A program made the translations under genes and the position numbers. A DNA stretch of 8,511 bases from Syntrophaceae bacterium. Its GTDB lineage: Bacteria > Desulfobacterota > Syntrophia > Syntrophales > Fen-1087. The DNA lies in contig PMNM01000062.1 of NCBI GenBank assembly GCA_003161855.1, positions 1 to 8,511 of the forward strand, in the 5' to 3' direction. Shown piece by piece: positions 1 through 8,393 of this stretch. How positions within the stretch are numbered: the first letter of the stretch is position 1; each line of letters starts with the position of its first letter. The notes under the pieces were generated by a model. It was not told the origin of the DNA, made no database searches, and saw only the letters and a list, made by a program, of their open reading frames with translations.

Positions 1-1233
1 ACCGGGAAAAAACCGGGTAAAGATGACATTGAAGAAGAGCGACGGCCGGAGGAATCGGCACCCTTTTCCGCCATGGTTTTTAAAACGATTGCCGACCCCT
101 ATGCGGGCCGTCTCACCCTTTTCCGCGTCTATTCCGGCACACTCAGTTCCGAAGGAGCTATCTATAACGCCTCTCGTAAACTGGCCGAACGTTTCAGCAG
201 TATCTTTTTCCTGGAAGGCAAAAACCAAAAACTGGCCGAGTCCCTTGTACCAGGGGATATTGCCGTTCTGGCAAAGTTAAAGGAGACATCGACGGGTGAC
301 ACGCTTTGTAATGAAAAGGCATCCATCATTTTTGAAAAGCTGGAAACCTCGCCCACCATCATGTCTTTTGCCATCGAACCGAAATCCAGAGGCGATGAGG
401 ATAAGATTGTTTCCTCCATCCATCGGCTGACGGAGGAAGACCCGACCCTGAACTTCCGCAGGGAGGAGCAGACCAAGGAAATGATCCTCTCCGGGATGGG
501 CCAGATCCATATCGAAGTGGCCGTGGAGAAGATGAAACGAAAATTCGGGGTGGAAGTCAACCTGAAAATACCTAAGGTCCCCTACAAGGAGACAATCAAA
601 AGTAAAACGAACGTTCAGGGCCGCTACAAGAAGCAGTCTGGCGGCAGGGGACAGTTTGGGGATTGCTGGCTTGATATTGAACCCCTCCCCCGGGGTGGCG
701 GATTTGAATTCGTTGATAAAATTGTCGGCGGTGTGATTCCCCAGCAGTACCGGCCTGCCGTTGAGAAAGGCATTGTCGAGGCCATGGGAGAAGGTGTTCT
801 GGCGGGCTACCCCATTGTGGATTTTAAAGTGATCCTGATGGATGGATCCTATCACACCGTTGACTCTTCGGAAATGGCATTTAAAATTGCCGGGTCGCTT
901 GGTTTTAAGAAGGGCATTCTGGCCTGTCAACCCACCCTCCTCGAACCTATCGTCAATATTGATATTGAGATCCCTGACGAATACCTGGGAGATGTCATCG
1001 GCGACCTGAACAGCCGGCGAGGACGGGTTTTGGGCATGGATGCCAGGGGAACCAACCAGATTGTTAAAGGCGTGGTCCCGCTGGCGGAAATCTTGAAATA
1101 TGCGCCGGATCTGCGCTCCATGACCAGCGGCCGGGGGACTTTTACCTATACGCATTCGCACTACGAGGAAGTCCCGCCCTTTATCGCGGAAAAAATTACC
1201 GCTGACTATAAGGCTAAAAAGGAAGAAGCGTAA
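1..1233 (+). CDS. EF-G-like translational GTPase, C-terminal part (5' end outside window)
   Basis: The reading frame is open from base 1, so this gene is cut by the window edge. The 410 visible residues begin in a charged linker and run through domains II to V of an EF-G-type factor; the GTPase (G) domain lies upstream and is not seen. Domain II is about residues 25-115, domain III about 117-195 (SGMGQIHIEV), domain IV about 197-310 (QSGGRGQFGD near residue 213), and domain V about 312-400 (DLNSRRGRVLGMD). In domain IV the wording QFGDCWLDIEPLPRGGGFEF and the terminal THSHYEEVP resemble the second, EF-G-like or EF-G2 class more than the main ribosomal FusA; this is recall of the family. EF-G factors drive GTP-dependent tRNA-mRNA translocation or ribosome recycling in the cytoplasm, but the exact role of this subclass is not fixed. 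The mogA-like gene starts one base after the TAA stop, suggesting one transcript. Confidence 0.9.
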   Translation, partial: TGKKPGKDDIEEERRPEESAPFSAMVFKTIADPYAGRLTLFRVYSGTLSSEGAIYNASRKLAERFSSIFFLEGKNQKLAESLVPGDIAVLAKLKETSTGDTLCNEKASIIFEKLETSPTIMSFAIEPKSRGDEDKIVSSIHRLTEEDPTLNFRREEQTKEMILSGMGQIHIEVAVEKMKRKFGVEVNLKIPKVPYKETIKSKTNVQGRYKKQSGGRGQFGDCWLDIEPLPRGGGFEFVDKIVGGVIPQQYRPAVEKGIVEAMGEGVLAGYPIVDFKVILMDGSYHTVDSSEMAFKIAGSLGFKKGILACQPTLLEPIVNIDIEIPDEYLGDVIGDLNSRRGRVLGMDARGTNQIVKGVVPLAEILKYAPDLRSMTSGRGTFTYTHSHYEEVPPFIAEKITADYKAKKEEA

Positions 1234-1234
1234 G

Positions 1235-1726
1235 TTGACCATCCAGGCCGGTGTCATCACTGTCAGTGATAAGGGCTCGCAAGGTACCCGGGAAGACAAA
1301 AGCGGTCCGGAAATTGTGAAAATTCTGGAAGGGATCGGCGCCGTGGTCAGACACAGAGCGATCATTCCGGATGAAATCGATCAGATCACAAAAACTCTCA
1401 TTGATTTCGCCGATCACAAGCGGGTGGATCTGATTGTCACCACCGGAGGGACCGGCGTTGCCCCGAGAGATGTGACGCCGGACGCCACCCTAACGGTCAT
1501 CGACAAAGAAATCTCCGGTATGGCGGAAGCTATGCGCTGGGAAAGCTATAAAATCACACCCCATGCCTTGATTTCCCGGGCCATCGTCGGCATCAGAGGC
1601 CAGACATTGATTGTGAATCTCCCCGGCAGTCCCAAAGGCGTTCGGGAAAATTTGACGGTCATCCTGCCAGCGTTAAGACACGCTGTAGAAAAAATCAAAG
1701 GGGATGAGCGGGAATGTGCTGTTTGA
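1235..1726 (+). CDS. mogA: MogA/MoaB-family molybdopterin adenylyltransferase
   Basis: This 163-residue protein belongs to the MogA/MoaB family, which in E. coli MogA adenylates molybdopterin with ATP before molybdate insertion. The family signature is clear: TTGGTG at residues 69-74, then APRDVTPDAT (75-84), GMAEAMR (95-101) and NLPGSPKGVRE (128-138). D46 (in IPDE) and D79 (in PRD) sit where E. coli MogA has its functional aspartates. Its length is close to E. coli MoaB (about 170) and shorter than E. coli MogA (about 195), so the mogA symbol marks function and the MoaB paralogue name is equally possible. The start is a TTG one base after the EF-G-like stop, with GGAAGAAG (1221-1228) as ribosome binding site inside the upstream gene; an ATG is not available nearby without losing the first beta strand. 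The last 32 bases overlap the end of the convergent Mut7-C gene. Confidence 0.88.
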   Translation: MTIQAGVITVSDKGSQGTREDKSGPEIVKILEGIGAVVRHRAIIPDEIDQITKTLIDFADHKRVDLIVTTGGTGVAPRDVTPDATLTVIDKEISGMAEAMRWESYKITPHALISRAIVGIRGQTLIVNLPGSPKGVRENLTVILPALRHAVEKIKGDERECAV

Positions 1727-2234
1727 GGAATCGGCAGGCATTTTCCTTATGAGTACCGGCCCAGTAGACCCGTCGACACTGCGAGCATTGCCGGAAATCT
1801 GTTAAATTCAAGTAGATATATTCAGGAACAAGTCCCTCGACATCGTCCTTCCGAACTTTTTCCAAAGTCAGATTGCACCGCAGACACCGGCTGAAGCTCC
1901 GTCCGGCTGCCGGCTTCAAGACGAACTTTTCAATGACCTCGCTGAGTTGCTGAGGAACACGGTCATGTTCGATGACGAGAAACCGACCGATGAACTGTTT
2001 TTCAACCAGGTCTCGCTTTCTAGTCAGAACAATCCGGCCTTCTTTCTGGGCTCTCCGCAAAAATTGCCGATTTGCAGTCCCCTGATCATACGTCGTATCA
2101 TAACCCAGGATTCGCAGCCACGTAACCAAGGTACCCAGAGTAGCGTCTGCTATAAATTTCAGGTCTATCTGCTCATGCTCTGGAATTTTAACAGATTGAA
2201 GGACTGGCTTGGGACGACTGGGATGTCTCTTCAT
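1695..2234 (-). CDS. Mut7-C RNase-domain protein with zinc ribbon
   Basis: This 179-residue protein matches the Mut7-C (formerly DUF82) layout. A PIN-like fold begins near residue 25 (LKFIADATLGTLVTWLRILG) with candidate metal-binding acids D30, D46 and D75 (in TRKRD). A zinc ribbon follows, with C117-x2-C120 and C150-x2-C153, and then the typical YWAGTH segment at 157-162. Mut7-C proteins are predicted ribonucleases from their similarity to the C terminus of animal Mut-7 and to PIN domains; the bacterial substrate is unknown. Residues 1-24 precede the domain and look unstructured. The ATG at 2234 is the only ATG after an in-frame stop 15 bases upstream. It has no convincing ribosome binding site (CAGGT abuts it), so translation probably depends on coupling to the LapA-domain gene. 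It is the last gene of a three-gene minus-strand set and overlaps the mogA-like 3' end by 32 bp. Confidence 0.87.
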   Translation of the reverse strand: MKRHPSRPKPVLQSVKIPEHEQIDLKFIADATLGTLVTWLRILGYDTTYDQGTANRQFLRRAQKEGRIVLTRKRDLVEKQFIGRFLVIEHDRVPQQLSEVIEKFVLKPAAGRSFSRCLRCNLTLEKVRKDDVEGLVPEYIYLNLTDFRQCSQCRRVYWAGTHKENACRFLKQHIPAHPL

Positions 2235-2249
2235 ACCTGGGATAGGTCA

Positions 2250-2582
2250 TCAGGAGATAGGTAAATCGGTCCCGGAGGGTCTGCGGTAAGCTGTCTCCTC
2301 TTCAAGAAGTTGCGGAGCTTCATTGGCCCGCAAATCTCTTCTCAGCTCCCGGATGGTTTTATTCAACCGAGTGATGGTCCTGGACAGTCTGAACCGTTCC
2401 ACAATTCCCATAAACCCTGCAAAGACAACACCCGCCAGGAATGATATGAAAATCAGCATATAAGCCTTTACCGTGATGCGATAATCCAGGTACTGCAAGG
2501 AAACCATGGTCGTGTTTTCCAATGAAAACGTGATGATGAAAAGCATGACCAAGACCACGATGATCGTATAGAGAACCTTCAT
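2250..2582 (-). CDS. LapA-domain (DUF1049) small inner-membrane protein
   Basis: This 110-residue protein has two hydrophobic segments, about residues 4-21 (TIIVVLVMLFIITFS) and 41-61 (AYMLIFISFLAGVVFAGF), then a basic, probably coiled-coil cytoplasmic stretch at 63-92 rich in Arg and Leu, and a polar tail. The linker pattern SLENTTMVSLQYLDYRI between the two segments is typical of the lipopolysaccharide assembly protein A (LapA/YciS) domain. E. coli LapA works with LapB in control of LPS synthesis; no lapB is seen here, so that specific role is not shown. The start is well supported by AGGAGG (plus-strand positions 2589-2594), 6 bases before the ATG and inside the end of the HIT gene, from which it is separated by one base. 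The gene ends in tandem in-frame stops (TGATGA, 2252-2247). Confidence 0.88.
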   Translation of the reverse strand: MKVLYTIIVVLVMLFIITFSLENTTMVSLQYLDYRITVKAYMLIFISFLAGVVFAGFMGIVERFRLSRTITRLNKTIRELRRDLRANEAPQLLEEETAYRRPSGTDLPIS

Positions 2583-2583
2583 C

Positions 2584-3075
2584 TCAATCCTCCTGATAGT
2601 ATTTCTTGAAGCAGGGCCGCAGGCTGTCCCTTGTTTTGAAAAGATCCTCGGGAATGACGCGTGTATTTCCCACTGTACTCATGAAATTGGTATCTCCGCC
2701 CCAGCGCGGAATGACATGGGCATGGAGATGATCGTCCACGCCCGCCCCGGCTGCCTTTCCCAGATTCATGCCGATGTTGAAGCCCTGGGGCTGCATGGCC
2801 TCCTTTAAAGATCTTACGGAGATGTCAATTAGATCAAATATCTCCATTTTCTCGGCTGGATGGAGGTCTTCAATTTCACGGACATGACGGAAGGGGATGA
2901 TCATGAGATGGCCGCTGATATAGGGATAGCGATTCAACATCACAAAAGCTGATTCGCCCTCCAAGAGAACCAGATCATCAGACCGGATCGAATCTTTACA
3001 AAAAACACAGCCGTCGGGCTTTTCACTTTTTATATAAGTCATTCGCCAAGGTGCAAACATCGGTTTCATCATCAC
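2584..3075 (-). CDS. HIT-family nucleotide hydrolase/transferase
   Basis: This 163-residue cytoplasmic protein carries the histidine triad H116-L-H118-A-H120 in DDHLHAHVIPRW, where the middle histidine is the nucleophile that takes the nucleotidyl group. Supporting motifs are APWRMTYI (8-15), CVFC at 23-26 (often a zinc site in this group), LNRYPYISGHLMIIP (47-61) and PQGFNIGMNLGKAAGAGV (96-113). The motif set is that of the FHIT/AP4A-phosphorylase-like branch, acting on dinucleoside polyphosphates or nucleoside phosphoramidates; the true substrate cannot be read from sequence. Three ATG codons in a row occur at the start; the first is taken because GAGG lies 5 bases before it, but the second or third would change only one or two residues. 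It opens a minus-strand operon with the LapA-domain and Mut7-C genes. Confidence 0.92.
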   Translation of the reverse strand: MMMKPMFAPWRMTYIKSEKPDGCVFCKDSIRSDDLVLLEGESAFVMLNRYPYISGHLMIIPFRHVREIEDLHPAEKMEIFDLIDISVRSLKEAMQPQGFNIGMNLGKAAGAGVDDHLHAHVIPRWGGDTNFMSTVGNTRVIPEDLFKTRDSLRPCFKKYYQED

Positions 3076-3130
3076 TGCCTCTATCCGGATCCATTTCTGT
3101 TAAGATTTCCAAATATAAACCCATTGATGA

Positions 3131-3158
3131 ATTATCACGATAACTCATAAAAAAACAA
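3131..3158 (-). promoter_or_regulatory. Possible promoter of the HIT-LapA-Mut7 operon
   Basis: Read on the minus strand, TTGTTT (3158-3153) and GATAAT (3136-3131) are separated by 16 bases and would give a leader of about 50 bases before the HIT start. The -10 is good (5 of 6) and the -35 is weak (3 of 6). A 12-base dyad, TTATC-AC-GATAA (3132-3143), overlaps the -10 element and an A7-CAAGA-T7 tract (3149-3167) covers the -35 element; either might bend DNA or bind a regulator. This is based on pattern matching only. Confidence 0.3.
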
Positions 3159-3206
3159 GATTTTTTTCTCATGATCAAAATACACGATGTCTCCAAAATC
3201 TTTCAT

Positions 3207-3236
3207 TTGACAATTCACGGAACATTTATTTATAAG
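3207..3236 (+). promoter_or_regulatory. Sigma70-type promoter for the small ORF-ligA-acyP operon
   Basis: A perfect TTGACA (3207-3212) is followed after 18 bases by TATAAG (3231-3236), which matches 5 of 6 consensus positions. The predicted transcript would start near 3243, leaving a leader of about 28 bases before the ATG at 3271, with GAAGGA (3256-3261) as ribosome binding site. No other promoter is seen before ligA, so this one probably drives all three genes. Confidence 0.6.
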
Positions 3237-3270
3237 GATTGAACTCAAGTCATTTGAAGGACTTTCTGTC

Positions 3271-5594
<2,324 letters not shown>

Positions 5595-5595
5595 C

Positions 5596-5868
5596 ATGCG
5601 GCGCATCCACGTTCGGATTTCCGGGAAAGTTCAGGGGGTGGCTTTCCGCCATGATACCCGGAGAACAGCACTCTCTTTGAACCTAACAGGCTGGGTCAAA
5701 AACCTTCCCGATGGCCGGGTGGAGGCCGTCTTTGAGGGAGAGAATGATTCCGTAGATGCTATGCGGGCCTGGTGCAGCAAAGGCCCTCCCCTCGCCCATG
5801 TCCTGCATGTCGATATCCAGGAGAAGAGCTACAAAGGAGAATTTTCAGATTTCAGGGTATTATTATAA
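5596..5868 (+). CDS. acyP: Acylphosphatase
   Basis: This 90-residue protein has the full acylphosphatase fold. The phosphate-binding loop is GKVQGVAFRHDTRR (10-23), with catalytic R18, and GWVKNLPDGRVEAVFEG (32-48) contains catalytic N36. The enzyme hydrolyses carboxyl-phosphate bonds such as those of acetyl phosphate or 1,3-bisphosphoglycerate in the cytoplasm; the physiological substrate in bacteria is uncertain. Its length is typical of the family. The ATG follows the ligA stop by one base and the ribosome binding site AGGAAGAG (5582-5589) lies inside the ligA end, so it is the last gene of the ligA operon. The 63 bases to the convergent aminotransferase gene contain a CAAATATTTG palindrome (5882-5891) but no recognisable intrinsic terminator on either strand. 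Confidence 0.95.
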   Translation: MRRIHVRISGKVQGVAFRHDTRRTALSLNLTGWVKNLPDGRVEAVFEGENDSVDAMRAWCSKGPPLAHVLHVDIQEKSYKGEFSDFRVLL

Positions 5869-5931
5869 AAATCCGATGGTTCAAATATTTGTTGCCTATC
5901 TCCTTTGTTACATTTGCAATGCAGTTTGAAT

Positions 5932-7113
5932 TTAAGAGCACTCTTTAAATGTCTCCGCGAATCCATCCATGGCGTTGGTGATTGTGGCGTCATCCACACA
6001 GTAGGCAATCCGGAAATGTCCGGGACTGCCGAAACCACTCCCGGGAACAGTTAGGATTTGCCTCTTCTGTAGAGCCTTGACGAATTCTACATCATCTTCA
6101 ATCGGTGTTTTTGGAAAGAGATAAAAGGCCCCTTCGGGCTTGTGGAACTGATAGCCGATCGCTGCGAGCCCGTCACAGAGCAGATCACGTTTTCGCTGGT
6201 ATTCCCCAACATCCACCCGTAAACCCTGGATGCCGGCAATCACGCGCTGCATCAATGCGGGGGCATTGACAAAACCGAGAATGCGGTTGCACAGGACCAT
6301 CCCATTGATCACTTCCTCAACTTCAAAAATATGCGGATTCACGGCGATGAAGCCGATCCGTTCACCGGGCAGGGAAAGACTCTTTGAATAGGACGTCGCG
6401 ATCACGCTGTTCCGGTAGGCCTTCAGGATACTGGGCACCTGGACACCGTCATAGACGATTTCACTGTAGGGCTCGTCGGAAACCAGATAGAGGGTCCGAT
6501 TGAAGGTCCGGCTTTTTTCCATGAGCAGCGCAGCCAGTTTCCGGATGGTAGGATCATCATATACCTTCCCCGTCGGATTATTAGGAGAATTAATCAGGAT
6601 TACTTTTGTCTTATCTGTGATCGCTGCCGCCATGACACCCAGATCCAGCGAAAAATCCTCCTTTGTGTTCACCACCTTCAGGATCCCGCCGGCGTTATCG
6701 GCATAGAAGCGGTACTCCACGAAAAAAGGAGCCGGTACCAAAACTTCGTCACCCGGATCCAGGAGTGTTTTCAGAATCACATTCAGGGCTCCGCCGGCGC
6801 CGCAGGTCATCATGACATGGTCAGCCGTCAGCGGCACTTCATGTCCCCGGCTGAGATAAGCGGCAACGGCTGCCCTCGTTTCGGGATAACCGGCATTGGG
6901 CATGTAGGCATGCTTGCCCGGGCTGTCCAGGTTGACAATTCGGTGAAGCTGCTCTTTGAAGCCCAGGGGAGGATCCAAATTGGGATTCCCGAGGCTGAAA
7001 TCATAAACCCGGTCGGCACCATACTGTCCTTTCAGTTTAGCCCCTTCCTCAAACATTTTTCTGATCCAGGAGGCCTGACTGATAAATCCCTTAATTTTTT
7101 TGGAAATGGCCAT
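5932..7113 (-). CDS. Class I/II pyridoxal-phosphate aminotransferase (aspartate aminotransferase-like)
   Basis: This 393-residue cytoplasmic enzyme is a fold-type I aminotransferase. K244 in SYSKSLSLPGERIG is the lysine that forms the Schiff base with PLP. N179 (in NSPNNPTG) and D213 with Y216 (in SDEPY) contact the cofactor, and R368 (in GHFRIAY) should bind the substrate carboxylate. GNPNLDPP (42-49) and NAGYPETR (73-80) are usual N-terminal active-site segments. Transamination between an amino acid and 2-oxoglutarate or another keto acid is expected. Substrate choice (Asp, Ala, aromatic) cannot be decided from sequence, so no symbol is given. The start is supported by GAGGAG (7125-7120 on the minus strand), 6 bases before the ATG. 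It is a single gene facing acyP tail to tail and divergent from the FmdB-type gene; I found no convincing promoter of its own. Confidence 0.93.
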   Translation of the reverse strand: MAISKKIKGFISQASWIRKMFEEGAKLKGQYGADRVYDFSLGNPNLDPPLGFKEQLHRIVNLDSPGKHAYMPNAGYPETRAAVAAYLSRGHEVPLTADHVMMTCGAGGALNVILKTLLDPGDEVLVPAPFFVEYRFYADNAGGILKVVNTKEDFSLDLGVMAAAITDKTKVILINSPNNPTGKVYDDPTIRKLAALLMEKSRTFNRTLYLVSDEPYSEIVYDGVQVPSILKAYRNSVIATSYSKSLSLPGERIGFIAVNPHIFEVEEVINGMVLCNRILGFVNAPALMQRVIAGIQGLRVDVGEYQRKRDLLCDGLAAIGYQFHKPEGAFYLFPKTPIEDDVEFVKALQKRQILTVPGSGFGSPGHFRIAYCVDDATITNAMDGFAETFKECS

Positions 7114-7240
7114 GAATGACTCCTCATCTATCCTAATTTAGTGTTTTGAAAAATGCGTTCGCCCCTTGCGACCCCTTTCAAATAGGATGAAAGGTTCGCT
7201 TTCATTAACATGGTTGCCACCCGGAGATCAACCGGAATAC

Positions 7241-7269
7241 TTGACATTTGGATGCCGATTCCATAGATT
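7241..7269 (+). promoter_or_regulatory. Promoter for the FmdB-type zinc-ribbon gene
   Basis: A consensus TTGACA (7241-7246) is followed after 17 bases by TAGATT (7264-7269), a 4 of 6 match to the -10 consensus. Transcription would start near 7276, giving a short leader of about 25 bases with GGAGA (7289-7293) before the ATG at 7301. The position supports the MPIYEF start rather than an upstream start within this region. Confidence 0.45.
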
Positions 7270-7300
7270 GATCGAAAGTCACATTTGTGGAGAATCGATC

Positions 7301-7492
7301 ATGCCGATCTACGAGTTCCGATGCAAGAAATGTAAAAATGAATTTGAGGTTCTGTTCAGGTCCAGCGACGAAAAACAACCAGTCGCCTGCCCGGCCTGTC
7401 ACTCCAAAAAAACAGAAAGACTGATGTCCGCCTTTGCGGGGGGAAAGTCAGGATGTTCTTCCTGTGCAACGACCAGTTGCAGCACGTCCTGA
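7301..7492 (+). CDS. FmdB-family zinc-ribbon protein
   Basis: This 63-residue protein begins MPIYEFRCKKC, the hallmark of the FmdB/CxxC_CXXC_SSSS regulatory-protein family. C8-x2-C11 and C30-x2-C33 should bind one zinc ion. A Ser- and Cys-rich tail (C52, C55, C60) matches the SSSS part of the family name. The family was named from a putative regulator of a formamidase operon in Methylophilus; most members have no known function, and DNA or protein binding is only presumed. The same frame is open upstream to an ATG at 7166, but the 7301 start is preferred because the conserved family N terminus begins exactly there and GGAGA lies 7 bases before it. It stands alone, divergent from the aminotransferase, with adk downstream under its own promoter. 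Confidence 0.9.
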   Translation: MPIYEFRCKKCKNEFEVLFRSSDEKQPVACPACHSKKTERLMSAFAGGKSGCSSCATTSCSTS

Positions 7493-7505
7493 GGGCACTA
7501 AACGT

Positions 7506-7522
7506 TGCGGCAGTTTGCCGCA
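7506..7522 (+). other. Stem-loop after the FmdB-type gene
   Basis: A perfect 7-bp stem with a 3-base loop (TGCGGCA-GTT-TGCCGCA) lies 13 bases after the FmdB-type stop codon. No T run follows, so it is not a standard intrinsic terminator; it may protect the mRNA 3' end or act as a weak or Rho-assisted terminator. Confidence 0.4.
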
Positions 7523-7579
7523 TCCCATGGATCGGTTCCGACCCAAGCTCAGGAGTGTCAATTTTTTTCGACATTTTCA

Positions 7580-7608
7580 TTGCGAAAATAAAGACAATCC
7601 ATTATAAG
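7580..7608 (+). promoter_or_regulatory. Sigma70-type promoter for adk
   Basis: TTGCGA (7580-7585) is followed at 17 bases by TATAAG (7603-7608), giving 4 of 6 and 5 of 6 consensus matches. The predicted start near 7615 leaves a leader of about 38 bases with AAAGGAG (7637-7643) before the adk ATG. The region is AT-rich. A short inverted repeat, ATTTTC-attgc-GAAAAT (7573-7589), overlaps the -35 element. Confidence 0.5.
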
Positions 7609-7652
7609 AGGCAAACTTTATGTTAAGGACCTTTTGAAAGGAGTTTTTCAGC

Positions 7653-8327
7653 ATGAACATTCTCATTTTTGGACCCAATGGAAGCGGCAAGGGCACCCAG
7701 GGCGCCATCGTACAGAAAAAGTTCGGTGTACCCCACATTGAAACCGGTGTGATTTTCAGAGAGAATATCAAGAAGGGAACAGAACTTGGCAAAAAAGCGA
7801 AAGGTTATATCGACCGGGGTGAATTGGTTCCTGACGAGATCACCGTTCCGATGATCTTGAATCGCCTGAAAGAAGAGGACTGCAAGAAGGGCTGGCTTTT
7901 GGACGGATTCCCGCGAAATCTGGCCCAGGCGGAAGCCCTCTGGAATGCCCTCGTGAAGGAAAATATCAAGCTGGAATATGTCATTGAAATTATCCTCGAC
8001 CGGCAGACCTCCAAAAACCGGATTATGGGCAGACGGCTCTGTGCCCAAGACAATAACCACCCGAACAATATTTTCATCGATGCCATTAAACCAGCCCAAA
8101 AAGACGGCAAGATGATCTGCCGGGTCTGCGGCTGTGAAACCATGACCACCCGTGCCGATGATCAGGATGAAGCAGCCATCGATAAGCGGCACAATATTTA
8201 CTATGACACGAAAACGGGCACCATGGCCGGCGTTAATTACTTCAAGGAAAGGGTCAAAGTCATCGACGTTGACGGTCTGCCCGGCGTTAAAGAGGTTTCC
8301 GAAGCCCTGCTGAAGAAACTGGGATAG
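7653..8327 (+). CDS. adk: Adenylate kinase, zinc-LID type with variant NMP-binding motif
   Basis: This 224-residue enzyme interconverts ATP plus AMP with two ADP. The P-loop is GPNGSGKGT (7-15). R36 and DGFPR (84-88, with R88) line the AMP site; R127/R128 in GRRLC and R167/R179 in RADDQDEAAIDKR correspond to ATP and phosphate contacts. The usual TGDMLR of the NMP-binding part is TGVIFR here (31-36), with Val at 33 in place of Asp. The LID domain carries C130, D133, C156 and C159, which look like a zinc site with Asp in the second position, and a longer insert (NNHPNNIFIDAIKP) than in Bacillus enzymes. From memory, this subtype with MNILIFGPNGSGKGTQ is usual in sulfate-reducing and related deltaproteobacteria and is annotated as adenylate kinase. 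The ribosome binding site AAAGGAG lies 9 bases before the ATG. The gene appears monocistronic, ending before a strong terminator. Confidence 0.94.
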   Translation: MNILIFGPNGSGKGTQGAIVQKKFGVPHIETGVIFRENIKKGTELGKKAKGYIDRGELVPDEITVPMILNRLKEEDCKKGWLLDGFPRNLAQAEALWNALVKENIKLEYVIEIILDRQTSKNRIMGRRLCAQDNNHPNNIFIDAIKPAQKDGKMICRVCGCETMTTRADDQDEAAIDKRHNIYYDTKTGTMAGVNYFKERVKVIDVDGLPGVKEVSEALLKKLG

Positions 8328-8342
8328 AATGACTCTCCAGGT

Positions 8343-8393
8343 GTCATTGCAGGGTGCTTAGCTTGGTGATGAAATTAATTCGCTCGCAATGAC
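8343..8393. repeat. Degenerate inverted-repeat element with GTCATTGC / GCAATGAC ends
   Basis: GTCATTGC (8343-8350) and GCAATGAC (8386-8393) are exact 8-bp inverted repeats enclosing 35 bases. The right end, read on the minus strand, is GTCATTGCGAGCGAA, which matches from memory the start of a short dispersed palindromic repeat common in intergenic DNA of many bacteria. The left arm and centre have decayed, so this may be a fossil copy. A further AATGAC (8328-8333) just after the adk stop could compete for pairing with the left arm. Confidence 0.4.

Noticed and set aside
277..1365. Long open frame (362 aa) on the minus strand opposite the EF-G-like gene.
   Set aside because: It is a shadow of the EF-G-like coding frame: composition is unlike a real protein, there is no family motif, and it crosses two strongly supported plus-strand genes.
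3149..3167. A7-CAAGA-T7 considered as an intrinsic terminator.
   Set aside because: The stem would contain only A-T pairs and lies between divergent genes where no transcript needs to end; it is better read as an AT-rich or bent tract.
5880..5930. TTCAAA ... TTTGAA and the CAAATATTTG palindrome between acyP and the aminotransferase considered as a bidirectional terminator.
   Set aside because: The stems are short and AT-only with a long interior and no following T run; not strong enough to call.
7166..7300. N-terminal extension of the FmdB-type protein from the ATG at 7166.
   Set aside because: The conserved family start MPIYEF is at 7301 with a well-placed GGAGA, and a TTGACA promoter lies inside the would-be extension.
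7623..8192. Minus-strand open frame of 189 aa opposite adk.
   Set aside because: It mirrors the adk codons, has no recognisable motif and no ribosome binding site, and adk is certain.
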